This document shows, in pieces, positions 10,142 to 19,821 of a stretch of 34,543 nucleotides of DNA. The stretch is from contig CAMBYC010000019.1 in NCBI GenBank assembly GCA_945871875.1, forward strand, positions 1 to 34,543, read 5' to 3'. The position numbers and the translations under genes were made by a program. The DNA comes from Sphingobacterium thalpophilum. Its GTDB lineage: Bacteria > Bacteroidota > Bacteroidia > Chitinophagales > Chitinophagaceae. The first letter of the stretch is position 1. Each line of letters opens with the position of its first letter. A model generated the notes under the pieces. It was not told the DNA's origin. It did no database searches and saw nothing but the letters and a program-made list of their open reading frames with translations.

Positions 10142-13100
10142 TTAGAATCCAGCTACAAAGCCTATTGTGAAATTTTTTGCCGGTGGCGTCATAGAATAAT
10201 CATACGATACCCTAAATGGATCAGAACCCCTCATTGAAACCTCAGGATCTTGACCTAAATAATTGGTAAACGTAAACAGATTTTCTGCCGTTATATAAAA
10301 ACTCATTGATTTCATTTTCATCTTTGCCATTACTTTTTTATCTAGATTATACCTCGCCGTAATGGTTCTAAATCTTATGTATGATGCATCTTCTACATAA
10401 CGATCACTACCCAACCAATTGAAACCTCCAGCAATTAAAGCTCGTGGCATATCAGTAACATCTCCCTCTTTTTTCCACCTGTTCAATACAGCAGAACTTT
10501 GATTGTCAAAATAAAACATATTGGTAGTATTCATCTTGGTTCCATTGATTACATCATAGCCCAATCGATAACTAAAGAAAGAAGTAATTTTTAGATTTTT
10601 CCAAGTAATGGATGGACCAAATCCTCCAGACAATTTAGGATTACTGTTTCCTAAATACACCACATCCATATAATTAATATTGCCATCGTGATTGATGTCT
10701 TCATACATTGCATCTCCTGGCTGGAAAATATAATTTGTTTGAGGATAATTGAAACGAGTGTAAATAATCTGACCATTTGGACCAATAATAGAAGTTCCTT
10801 TTGCATCCGTAGCAATGGTAGAAGCCTTATCCTTATAAACCCCTTTATATTTATAGCCATAGAAAGAGCCAAATGGATTATTGATTTGCAACAATCGGAG
10901 GTATTCTCCATTTTTGGTTACATCGCCTCGTTGGTTTGGATAGAATGGAGAAATCTCTCTAATTACGTTTTGGTTGCCTGAAATGTTAAAATCAAATCCA
11001 ATAGATAAATTTTTAGATTTATAAGGAATTGTCCATACAGCCAATTCCCATCCTTGGTTATCCATTGTACCAACATTCATAAACAATGAATTGTAACCTG
11101 TATAAGATCCGATTTGTAACCCATCAAAAAAGAGGTTATTGGTTCTATTTCTATATATTTCTCCATCCATTCTAAATCTACCCTTAAACATGCTTAGGTT
11201 GTAACCAATATTGGTTCCTTCCAATGTTTGCCATCTAAGATTTTTTAATTCCATTCGGGATGGATAAATACCCGACTGGTCCAAATAACTATAATCGTAT
11301 GTATTGTAAGTGTTGTAAAAAAGGTAATCATATCTTGGAACTTCACCAGCAATACCATAACTGGCTCTAAAACTAAGGTCATCAAGTTGTTTAATATTTT
11401 TCAAAAATCCTTCTTCTGAAAGTCTCCATCTGAAAGACAATGATGGGAACAAGCCATAGCGATAGTTAGGTCCAAAACGAGAGTTTCCATCACCACGCAT
11501 GGTAACGTTGAAAAGATATTTATCCTTGTAGCCATATTGTGCACCAATTAATGCACCTATAGATCTTGTTTGCGATAATCCAGAAACAGCACGCAAATCT
11601 GCATTTTGTGTTCTAGATGCAATTGAAGGATCTATTAACAATGAAGATGCGGTATTAGAGGTCATTACTTCTTGATAAACAGCCCTATAATCGTTGGTAA
11701 GCACATTCATATATGCTTGTAAATTGTGATTGTCCGATTTAAATTGAGGGGTATAAATCAAACTGGCTTTTGTACCTACACTAAATGCGTCTATATCACC
11801 ATCGTAAGCTCTGTTAACAACCGTTTCGGTGTTTGGTCTTCCGGTGGCAATTTGCGGCAAAAAGCTTTTGTTTTTTGTGTTGTTGATATCAAATTGGATA
11901 TCGAAAGTTGCTTTTAATACTTTTTTCACAATATCATAATCTACCTGAAAGCGGGGAATAATCCTTTCACCTAAGATAGTATATTGTGCCTTTTCTGCCA
12001 TTGCAACCGGATTGTAAATACGGTTGTATTGACCTTGAATATTTGCGGCAGGTGAGAAGAAATTGGTGGTTAAATTGCCTTGAGGATCATATTCAAAAAC
12101 GCTCATATTGGGCATTTTGATATAAGCCATACCACGTATTGAAGCTTCTCCACTTGTTGAATTTGAACCTAAATAATTTCTTACTTGGTTAGAGTGTGTA
12201 AAAGAAAAACTGGTAAAGAACTTTATTTTTTCAGATACTGTATAATCTAAGTTGATACGCGTGCTAATACGTTGTAAACCAGTTCCTATTGTTATACCTT
12301 TTTGATCAAAAAAACCAATTGATGAAAAATATTTTGCTTTTTCGCCACCACCTGTTAAACTCACGGTATGGTCTTGTAAATATCCTGTTCTAGAAACTTC
12401 TTTGATCCAATTGGTATTGTTGCTGTAATTTTTGAACCAATAAGGATCGTTGGGATCGTAGTTAAATTCTCTATTAACGGTAGAATTGAGTGTTGTTCCA
12501 ATCCTATTCATAAATGCTTCTGGAATCAATGAAGAATATTGATCACCATTTAACAATGGAATAGGGTTTGGTACACCAGAAACAGAACCTTTAAATGTAT
12601 AGGTAATGGTTGGTTTACCGATGCTACCTCTTTTGGTGGTAATAACCAAAACACCATTTGCTGCTTTTGAACCCCAAATTGCTGTTGCTGCCGCATCTTT
12701 TAAAACTGTAATGTCCTTAATATCAGCTGGAGAAATATTCAACAATTGTGCATACCCTTGCTCGTCTGCTGTACCAAAGTTGAAATCACTTGGAATTTCA
12801 GTTTCGTATGGCATACCATCCAATACAATCATCGGTATACCTGTTGAATTAATGGAAGATACACCTCTGATTCTAATATTCATTGCTGCTCCCGGATCTC
12901 CACTAGTTGCGGTAATATCTACACCACTTAATCTTCCTTGCAAAGCCTGATCTATACTTGGTGCTTGCATCTCTTCTAAATCTTTTGCACTAATTTTTGC
13001 AACTGCAGTGGTTAGATTCTTCTCCTGAATATTCAACATTCCATTTGAAGTAGTTGGCCTTGCCGTAATGATTACTTCACCTAAATCTGATTGTGCATTT

Positions 13101-13414
13101 TCTAAAGTAAGATTTATGACATCTCTATTATTAATCCTTTGCGTAATCGTTTTATATCCAATATAAGATAACGAAATTCTATTTTTAGAATTTGTATTTT
13201 TTAATACATAATTTCCTTCAATATCGGTTCTTGTACCTTTTATAATACGATTATCTGCATCCAATTCTGAAACCGAAACATCTTGAAGCGGCTTACCTTC
13301 TTTGTCAACAATTTTTCCTTTTAAAAGCGTTTGAGATGAAGCACAAACACTAACAAGGGTAAACAGTATCGTAAAGGAAAATATCGTTAAAAATTTATTC
13401 CACATACTTTGCAT
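10142..13414 (-). CDS. SusC/RagA-family TonB-linked outer-membrane receptor
   Basis: 1090 aa; CarboxypepD_reg-like domain (LLKGKIVDKEGKPLQDVSVSE), plug 'LQGRLSGVDITATSGDPGAAMNIRIRGVSSIN...VLKDAAATAIWGSKAANGVLVITTKRG'. Confidence 0.97.
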   Translation of the reverse strand: MQSMWNKFLTIFSFTILFTLVSVCASSQTLLKGKIVDKEGKPLQDVSVSELDADNRIIKGTRTDIEGNYVLKNTNSKNRISLSYIGYKTITQRINNRDVINLTLENAQSDLGEVIITARPTTSNGMLNIQEKNLTTAVAKISAKDLEEMQAPSIDQALQGRLSGVDITATSGDPGAAMNIRIRGVSSINSTGIPMIVLDGMPYETEIPSDFNFGTADEQGYAQLLNISPADIKDITVLKDAAATAIWGSKAANGVLVITTKRGSIGKPTITYTFKGSVSGVPNPIPLLNGDQYSSLIPEAFMNRIGTTLNSTVNREFNYDPNDPYWFKNYSNNTNWIKEVSRTGYLQDHTVSLTGGGEKAKYFSSIGFFDQKGITIGTGLQRISTRINLDYTVSEKIKFFTSFSFTHSNQVRNYLGSNSTSGEASIRGMAYIKMPNMSVFEYDPQGNLTTNFFSPAANIQGQYNRIYNPVAMAEKAQYTILGERIIPRFQVDYDIVKKVLKATFDIQFDINNTKNKSFLPQIATGRPNTETVVNRAYDGDIDAFSVGTKASLIYTPQFKSDNHNLQAYMNVLTNDYRAVYQEVMTSNTASSLLIDPSIASRTQNADLRAVSGLSQTRSIGALIGAQYGYKDKYLFNVTMRGDGNSRFGPNYRYGLFPSLSFRWRLSEEGFLKNIKQLDDLSFRASYGIAGEVPRYDYLFYNTYNTYDYSYLDQSGIYPSRMELKNLRWQTLEGTNIGYNLSMFKGRFRMDGEIYRNRTNNLFFDGLQIGSYTGYNSLFMNVGTMDNQGWELAVWTIPYKSKNLSIGFDFNISGNQNVIREISPFYPNQRGDVTKNGEYLRLLQINNPFGSFYGYKYKGVYKDKASTIATDAKGTSIIGPNGQIIYTRFNYPQTNYIFQPGDAMYEDINHDGNINYMDVVYLGNSNPKLSGGFGPSITWKNLKITSFFSYRLGYDVINGTKMNTTNMFYFDNQSSAVLNRWKKEGDVTDMPRALIAGGFNWLGSDRYVEDASYIRFRTITARYNLDKKVMAKMKMKSMSFYITAENLFTFTNYLGQDPEVSMRGSDPFRVSYDYSMTPPAKNFTIGFVAGF

Positions 13415-13430
13415 GATTTGTATAGTTGGT

Positions 13431-15686
13431 TTAGTTAAATCTTAAATAATTGTCTAATAGGTGAATGGTACATCTCGTACTGAGGTTATTGCTTGATGTC
13501 ACAGTTACATTTGCTGTTCTGTTTTTCATATCACTCAACACGATGCTATTAGGCACTGAGTTGTTCACAAAAATGGTTGAAGGATCGCCATTTGCAAATT
13601 TGAACAATGTTTCAAAAGTTCCACTTTCAACTCCGTCTGTAGCTATGTTCTTTTTATTGAGGATATGGTAATAAATAAAATTAGCCACCAACTCTCTATC
13701 TGACAGCAATGGTGAAGTAAAATTTGGCACTTTGTTGGGTGCTGTACCTGTACCTGGCAATAATCCTGCATTTACAGCCGCTAATATAGCTTGGTTGTTT
13801 GGTACAAAAAAGGTATAAAAAGTACCTGAGGCTACTTGAGCAATTTCTCCAGTAGTAGCATTAAAAATGGGTGAACTCTTTAAATATTGCCAGTAAAAAT
13901 TGTAAGGTGAAGTGGTAGGTGTGCCCAACAATTCAATATGCTTACCAATGGTTCTTTCGCTGAATTCAAGTATTCTATCAAGATAATAAACCGTTCCGTT
14001 TTTTGCTGTTTTTTTATTTAAAATTGTTGCAGTATTTGAAGCATCTACATTTCCTGCGGCAACAATTTTGTTGGCATCAAACTTCAAAAATTCACCGGAA
14101 TAAGATTGTCCAACTCCCGGTGTAGCAAGAGATGTAATATCTCTTCCCGGAATAACGTGCATATTTAATATACGTTGCAATCTTACCAATGCAGATGATC
14201 CTGTTAAAGCAGCTCCACCACTTGGCGGTGTGTAGCGCCACTGCTCATTGATGTTATTGCTTACAGTTGGGTCTGCAAAATAACCTGCTGCATTAAATGC
14301 CGCATTACTAATTAAGAATAGGGTATATTTCTGACTGATATTAGAAATCTGGAATTTCAAATCTAAATTCAATAGACTTGACATCATAGAATATGTTGGA
14401 TCCAAATAAGCTCTACCATAAACACTACTGAAAACATTGGCTTCCTGCACTTTATTAGTGCCGTATAATATACCATTGCTCAATATTTTTTTATCCGTTA
14501 CATCTGTAGATGCATTAAAACGCGCTTCCTCTCCCAAAGCATTGAAAGTTGAAGCAAACTTAGATGGCCATACTGCAGTGCGCCACATGTGTGCATTAAT
14601 GAAATCGTATATTACATTGATTGGCAAATCTTCCAATTTTGAGTAATTCTCCAACAAAACAGTATTGATATAATTTAATAATGCTGCATTTTCAGGAATA
14701 AACATGGTGTAGGTATCTGCCTGACCATCATTATCTTGTTGCTTGAGGAAATTTTCGTTGTTTGGTGAAAAAGCAAGATTGGAATTGTACACCTTAGTAA
14801 ACACATCCGCAGCATTACCTGTAACACTGGCATAGTTCTGTGTTACTATTGGATTTAAAACATATTGAACAAGGAACTTATCCAATATTTTTTTGAATTC
14901 ACTGAAATTTGGATTTGATCCAATATATTGATCTAAACTTGGCAATGTTGAAATCACTCGATCTACCACATGAATTACGCCATTTTCTGCGGCAATATCT
15001 TTCTGCACAACTTTAGCATCAGCAACATTAAATCCGGTATAAGTAGATGAAGGATAAAAATAATTGTAATCAAATGCACTGATGGATTTGCCAGTCATGA
15101 AACCCGTTTCAAAAATAGGAATATACTTATTGTTGTTGTCGGCATCAATATAAAAGAAAGAACCTGAGTTGTTTCTGTTAGATGCAATTGCTTTTATTTT
15201 TGTGCCTTGAAGATTTGTTGCATCATACACCCCAGTATAACTAGCTGTTCTCCTTTTGAATGAAGAATTTTCTACCCAGCCTAAATTGCTTTGAAAATCA
15301 GAAATTCGATCTTGCTTGAAAGCATTGTAAACCAAACAATACGTTACAATTTTTCTACATGCATTGGAATCCAAAGCTTCCACATTTGCAATATTGTTTT
15401 GCTTTAAATACACTGTAAAAGCTGAATCATGAGGTGCGAAAATTGTCCAATAACCGGCAGTTGATAAAGTTTGCTTGTATCCAGCTTTATCAATCACTTT
15501 AAGCAAATTGGTAAAGTTGCCTTTCAACGTTAGTTGTTGATAAATTGGTGATTCCAAAGTGGCCGGACGTTCATAATACTGTTCAAACTTTTTGTTGCAA
15601 GAAAGAAATAAAACAGAACATACAATCAAAAATAAAAGCAGACCTTGTTTCAAAGGTGTAAATTTTTCCTTATAGATCATATACAT
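13431..15686 (-). CDS. Multi-FAS1 (about four repeats) fasciclin lipoprotein
   Basis: 751 aa; 'VLFLSCNKKFEQYYERP' lipobox; FAS1 motifs 'GYWTIFAPHDSAFTVYL','NGVIHVVDRVIS','DTYTMFIPENAALLNYI','NGTVYYLDRILE','TFYTFFVPNNQAIL','CTIHLLDNYLRF'. Confidence 0.9.
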   Translation of the reverse strand: MYMIYKEKFTPLKQGLLLFLIVCSVLFLSCNKKFEQYYERPATLESPIYQQLTLKGNFTNLLKVIDKAGYKQTLSTAGYWTIFAPHDSAFTVYLKQNNIANVEALDSNACRKIVTYCLVYNAFKQDRISDFQSNLGWVENSSFKRRTASYTGVYDATNLQGTKIKAIASNRNNSGSFFYIDADNNNKYIPIFETGFMTGKSISAFDYNYFYPSSTYTGFNVADAKVVQKDIAAENGVIHVVDRVISTLPSLDQYIGSNPNFSEFKKILDKFLVQYVLNPIVTQNYASVTGNAADVFTKVYNSNLAFSPNNENFLKQQDNDGQADTYTMFIPENAALLNYINTVLLENYSKLEDLPINVIYDFINAHMWRTAVWPSKFASTFNALGEEARFNASTDVTDKKILSNGILYGTNKVQEANVFSSVYGRAYLDPTYSMMSSLLNLDLKFQISNISQKYTLFLISNAAFNAAGYFADPTVSNNINEQWRYTPPSGGAALTGSSALVRLQRILNMHVIPGRDITSLATPGVGQSYSGEFLKFDANKIVAAGNVDASNTATILNKKTAKNGTVYYLDRILEFSERTIGKHIELLGTPTTSPYNFYWQYLKSSPIFNATTGEIAQVASGTFYTFFVPNNQAILAAVNAGLLPGTGTAPNKVPNFTSPLLSDRELVANFIYYHILNKKNIATDGVESGTFETLFKFANGDPSTIFVNNSVPNSIVLSDMKNRTANVTVTSSNNLSTRCTIHLLDNYLRFN

Positions 15687-15804
15687 GATTCTTTTAATGA
15701 ATTGATTTTCAAAAACCCAAAAGAATGATTAGCTTATAAAATGTGGTTGCGAATGTATTGTTTACAAAAAATCTATGTAAGAATTATAGATTCCAAGTTG
15801 GTTT

Positions 15805-15820
15805 ATGCATTTGAATGCAT
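15805..15820. promoter_or_regulatory. Palindrome ATGCATT-TG-AATGCAT in the divergent operon/GH105 intergenic region
   Basis: Perfect 7-bp inverted repeat with 2-nt spacer; a related TGCAT-G-ATGCA palindrome lies at 16039-16049. Confidence 0.4.
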
Positions 15821-16067
15821 CTTATACGGCAACATAAATTTGTTAGGCAATCAGTTTGGGGATTTAAAGTAATTTTAACATTTCTTTAAACTTAGATAAA
15901 TGTATATATAACACTACTAAAATCTATCCTGCACTATGCTGAAAAGGGAAAATATTTTACGCAATCGTTCCCGAACAATTTACTACTGTGTTTAAAGATT
16001 GAAATACAACCTTAAATTGTACTATATCATCAGCACACTGCATGATGCATAAAATATAGTATTGCCT

Positions 16068-16075
16068 TATATTTG
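16068..16075 (+). promoter_or_regulatory. Candidate Bacteroidota -7 element (TAnnTTTG) upstream of the GH88/105-like gene
   Basis: TATATTTG 26 nt before the ATG at 16102; no convincing -33 TTG at standard spacing. Confidence 0.4.
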
Positions 16076-16101
16076 AAACCAACGATTAACTTTATTTCAA
16101 T

Positions 16102-17223
16102 ATGAAAAAAATTACTGCACTATTTTTATTGGTTTCAATTAACGTTTCTGCACAAAAAATTCCCTCAAAACATAAAATTTTACAATCGCTTACCCTTGCC
16201 AATCAATATTTTATGCAAAAATGGCCCGATGCTGGAAAACCTATCTTCACCAACATTGAAAGACCAAGTAATATTTGGACTAGATCTGTGTATTATGAAG
16301 GATTGATGCAACTCTATGCAATTGATAAACAACAATCGTATTATGATTATACCTTACAATGGGGCGAAAAACACCATTGGGGTTTAAGAGGTGGAATAAA
16401 AACAAGAAACGCCGACAACCAATGTTGTGGACAGATATATATAGATATGTATTTATTGGACAATAAGCAACAGCCCGAAAGAGTTGCAGACATCAAAGCT
16501 TCTGTTGATTCTATGCTCCATACCAAAAAAATTGATGATTGGAATTGGGTTGATGCCTTACAAATGGCAATGCCTGTATATGTAAAATTGGGCAATCTAT
16601 ACAACGATACCAGCTATTTTAATAGAATGTATGAGATGTATGCATTCACCAAATACAAACATGGTGGCAATGGTTTATTCAACAATACTGAAAAACTATG
16701 GTGGAGAGATAAAGACTTTGTGCCACCTTACAAAGAACCCAATGGTGCAAATTGCTATTGGAGTAGAGGCAACGGTTGGGTATTAGCAGCATTGGTTAAA
16801 ACATTAGAAGCTTTACCCAAAACCGATCCACATTATGCCGAATACCTCAAAGATTATACGGATATGTGTGCCGCTCTTCTCCCCCTTCAACGTGAAGATG
16901 GCTATTGGAATGTTAGTCTTAAAGATCCCAACAACTTTAGTGGGAAAGAACTTTCAGGCACATCCCTGTTTATTTATGGCTTCGCATGGGGTATCAACAA
17001 TGGGATATTACCAAAAAAATCATATAAGCATGCAATTGCTAAAGCATGGAATGCAATGATTCAATCATCACTTCACTCCAATGGTAAATTAGGTTTCGTG
17101 CAGGGAACTGGTAAAGAACCTAAAGATGGTCAACCTTTAGATTTTAACAAAACCCCAGATTTTGAAGATTATGGATTGGGTTGCTTTCTGATGGCTGGAA
17201 CTGAAATCTATAAAATGAAATAA
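16102..17223 (+). CDS. Glycoside hydrolase family 88/105-like (unsaturated rhamnogalacturonyl/glucuronyl hydrolase)
   Basis: 373 aa, signal peptide; 'WTRSVYYEGLMQLYAI', 'WGLRGGIKTRNADNQCCGQIYIDMYLL', 'WWRDKDFVPPYKEPNGANCYWSRGNGWVLAALVKTLEALP', 'SGTSLFIYGFAWGINNGIL' match the GH105/YteR-type pattern. Confidence 0.88.
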   Translation: MKKITALFLLVSINVSAQKIPSKHKILQSLTLANQYFMQKWPDAGKPIFTNIERPSNIWTRSVYYEGLMQLYAIDKQQSYYDYTLQWGEKHHWGLRGGIKTRNADNQCCGQIYIDMYLLDNKQQPERVADIKASVDSMLHTKKIDDWNWVDALQMAMPVYVKLGNLYNDTSYFNRMYEMYAFTKYKHGGNGLFNNTEKLWWRDKDFVPPYKEPNGANCYWSRGNGWVLAALVKTLEALPKTDPHYAEYLKDYTDMCAALLPLQREDGYWNVSLKDPNNFSGKELSGTSLFIYGFAWGINNGILPKKSYKHAIAKAWNAMIQSSLHSNGKLGFVQGTGKEPKDGQPLDFNKTPDFEDYGLGCFLMAGTEIYKMK

Positions 17224-17315
17224 AACTGCAAGGGTGCTAATTTCACCTAGTAAAATCTTTTAAATCAAATAATTGAATACAGTTTTAGAACATACACCAA
17301 TAAGTACTATTTAAT

Positions 17316-18332
17316 ATGTTACCAATCATTTTCGGAACAAGCAGCTTGGGAAATCTTTATGAAGATCTCCCTTTTGACCAAAAGTTAGCTATTGTAAAAG
17401 CTTGTGTAGAAAGTTCTAATGGAGGCATTACGTTTTTTGATTCTGCCGGCAAATATGGAGCTGGATTGTCATTAAAGAGTCTGTCGGATTGTTTAGAAGC
17501 ACTTCAAGTTCCCCCAGAGAAAGTTTTAATCAGTAATAAATTGGGTTGGTATTCTATTCCAATGTTGGGTGATGTGCAACAATTTGAACCCGGTGTTTGG
17601 GTAAATCTCATCAACGATGCCGAACAACGCATCAGTTATGCTGGCATACTTGAATGTTTTGAACAGGGTAATGAATTTCTAGGCAATTACCCAGCACAAA
17701 TGGTATCCATCCATGATCCGGATGATTTTATTGATGCTGCAATCAACAATGATGAAAAAGCACATCGTTACTTACTTGTTTTAGAAGCATTTAAAGCATT
17801 AAAAGAACTTAAAGAAAAGGGTATTGTTCAATCTGTTGGTGTTGGTGCTAAAAACTGGAAAATTATCCAAAAAATAAGCCAAGATGTTGATTTGGATTGG
17901 ATTATGGTAGCCAATAGCCTTACTATACATTCCCATGATTCAGCACTGATTGAGTTTATCGCAGATATTTCATTGAAAAATATTCAAGTTTTCAATGCAG
18001 CAATTTTTAACGGTGGGTTTCTTACCGGAGGAGATTACTACAATTATGCATGGGTAAATCCAAACACTCCAGAAGGCACAACATTAATACAATGGCGTGA
18101 TGCTTTTTTTACACTCTGTAATGCGTGCAACATATTACCTGCTGAAGCTTGCTTTTATTTTAGTTCAAGAATTAAAGGGGTAAAAGCCATTGCACTAAAC
18201 ACTTATCTGCCAGAACAAATAAAATCCAACGCCGAAATGATTACTAAAATCATACCGGATACTTTTTGGCTTGCTTTGGTAGAACAAAAACTGGCAAGCA
18301 AAAGTCTTTTAAAAATTTTAGAGCTTTTATAA
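17316..18332 (+). CDS. Aldo/keto reductase (sugar 1-dehydrogenase-like)
   Basis: 338 aa; 'IIFGTSSLGNLYEDLP', 'FFDSAGKYGAGLSLKSL', 'QMVSIHDPDD', 'GIVQSVGVGAKNW' resemble the L-fucose/D-threo-aldose 1-dehydrogenase branch; exact substrate not determinable. Confidence 0.82.
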   Translation: MLPIIFGTSSLGNLYEDLPFDQKLAIVKACVESSNGGITFFDSAGKYGAGLSLKSLSDCLEALQVPPEKVLISNKLGWYSIPMLGDVQQFEPGVWVNLINDAEQRISYAGILECFEQGNEFLGNYPAQMVSIHDPDDFIDAAINNDEKAHRYLLVLEAFKALKELKEKGIVQSVGVGAKNWKIIQKISQDVDLDWIMVANSLTIHSHDSALIEFIADISLKNIQVFNAAIFNGGFLTGGDYYNYAWVNPNTPEGTTLIQWRDAFFTLCNACNILPAEACFYFSSRIKGVKAIALNTYLPEQIKSNAEMITKIIPDTFWLALVEQKLASKSLLKILELL

Positions 18333-18364
18333 CGATTGCACAAGTATCAAATTAATTACTTTTT

Positions 18365-18418
18365 ACTAACTACTAACAACTAACTACTAACTACTAACTA
18401 CTTATCACTAACAACTAT
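18365..18418 (+). repeat. Heptad array R3 (unit CTAACTA) running into the start codon of the alcohol dehydrogenase
   Basis: A CTAACTA CTAACAA CTAACTA CTAACTA CTAACTA CTTATCA CTAACAA CTATGA. Confidence 0.93.
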
Positions 18419-19427
18419 GATATCAATAATCTGTGTATCTCCTCATTTGTTAATCGAAAAAGAAGTTCCAGAACCAACAGTCAAAGAAGGGTTTTCAATC
18501 TTAAAACTAGAACGAATTGGCATTTGTGGCACAGATTTACATGGTTTTGAAGGAACACAACCTTTTTTTAGTTACCCGCGAATTTTGGGGCACGAGTTGG
18601 CAGCAACTGTTTTACAAACATCCATTCAAAGTTTATCTGTTGGCGATTTTGTAACCATCATACCCTATTTCAATTGTGGAAATTGTATTGCTTGTTCATC
18701 AGGGAAACCCAATTGTTGTGTACACATTAAGGTATTTGGTGTGCATATTGACGGTGGGATGCAGGAGTATATTTCGGTGCCAGATGCCTCTATTTTAGCA
18801 GGTAATGGATTAGGATTAGATGCCCTCGCTTTGGTTGAACCGCTTGCTATTGGTGCACATGGCATCAGGAGAGCAGGTGTACAAGCAGGAGAATATGTGT
18901 TGGTAATGGGTGCAGGACCAATAGGCTTAGGAACAATAGAAATGGCAAAAATCGCAGGAGCGAAAGTGATTGTGTTGGATGTAAACGAGCACCGATTGCA
19001 ATTTTGCACTACCCAGCTTGGTGTAGATGCAATTGTAAATCCATTGCAAGTAGATGCATTGGCAGCCATTCAGGAAATAACTGGAAATAATATGCCACAA
19101 GTGGTTATTGATGCCACAGGTAATTTAAATGCCATCAACAATGGCTTTAGTTATTTAGCACATGGTGGTAGATATGTGCTTATTGGTTTGCAAAATGGAG
19201 ATATCCAAGTTTCCCATCCTGCATTCCATAAACGTGAAGCCACACTAATGAGCAGCAGAAATGCTACTCGACAAGATTTTGATCTTGTAATGCAAAATAT
19301 TTTATCTGGTAGAATCAATCCAAATAAATACATCACCCATAAAGTTTCTCTCCATGAGGTTGTAGATCAATTTGCCTCTTGGCTTGACCCAACAAATAAA
19401 GTTATTAAAGCAATGATCGTGTTGTAA
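18417..19427 (+). CDS. Zinc-dependent medium-chain alcohol/polyol dehydrogenase
   Basis: 336 aa; 'IGICGTDLHGFEG', 'ILGHELAATV', 'CGNCIACSSGKPNCC' structural zinc motif, 'VLVMGAGPIGLGTIEMAKIAGAKVIVLD'. Confidence 0.92.
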   Translation: MISIICVSPHLLIEKEVPEPTVKEGFSILKLERIGICGTDLHGFEGTQPFFSYPRILGHELAATVLQTSIQSLSVGDFVTIIPYFNCGNCIACSSGKPNCCVHIKVFGVHIDGGMQEYISVPDASILAGNGLGLDALALVEPLAIGAHGIRRAGVQAGEYVLVMGAGPIGLGTIEMAKIAGAKVIVLDVNEHRLQFCTTQLGVDAIVNPLQVDALAAIQEITGNNMPQVVIDATGNLNAINNGFSYLAHGGRYVLIGLQNGDIQVSHPAFHKREATLMSSRNATRQDFDLVMQNILSGRINPNKYITHKVSLHEVVDQFASWLDPTNKVIKAMIVL

Positions 19428-19458
19428 TTGTTAATTGTTAATTGTAAATGGTAAATTA
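19424..19458 (+). repeat. Heptad array R4 (unit TTAATTG) beginning at the stop codon of the alcohol dehydrogenase
   Basis: GTAATTG TTAATTG TTAATTG TAAATGG TAAATTA; the TAA stop (19425-19427) is in the first unit. Confidence 0.9.
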
Positions 19459-19496
19459 TTGAATAATTTTTAATGTAGGGAATTAGGAATTATTGA

Positions 19497-19549
19497 ACCG
19501 AAGCTCCTTTGCTACTAAACTTGTTTGTAGTAAAGGAGCTTCGGTTTTT
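19497..19549 (+). terminator. Rho-independent terminator downstream of the zinc alcohol dehydrogenase
   Basis: ACCGAAGCTCCTTTGCTAC / GTAGTAAAGGAGCTTCGGT: ~19-bp stem with one G-U, followed by TTTTT. Confidence 0.9.
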
Positions 19550-19821
19550 GATTTTAATCTAATGAAGCACTTCTGCCAAGCCATAAAGACTATTTCTTAA
19601 GCTTTGAACATTGTTTTTACAATCAAGAACCAGTTCTCCAACTATTGAGAAAGTGTAAAAGATGGTTTCAAAATAGTATTCAGACTGGTAATCGATAGTA
19701 TGTAGACTGGTAAACAGTTGCAAAATTATGTTACAAAACATACAATCAATGAAACAAAGCTTCAACCTTAAATTGTTAATCTGTAAAATTATGTTGATAA
19801 GTATGCTAAACCATCTCCCAT

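Noticed and set aside
10651-12950. Several ORFs on both strands overlapping the second SusC gene
   Set aside because: Overlap a strong 1090-aa CDS in other frames; no independent coding evidence.
18665-19069. 134-aa minus-strand ORF inside the zinc alcohol dehydrogenase
   Set aside because: Antisense to a clearly functional enzyme; translation has no recognisable protein features.
19559-19765. 68-aa minus-strand ORF between the alcohol dehydrogenase and the GH36-like gene
   Set aside because: No recognisable family, no clear start signal, lies between heptad arrays R4/R5; I looked for a four-helix-bundle/IVP remnant and could not support it.
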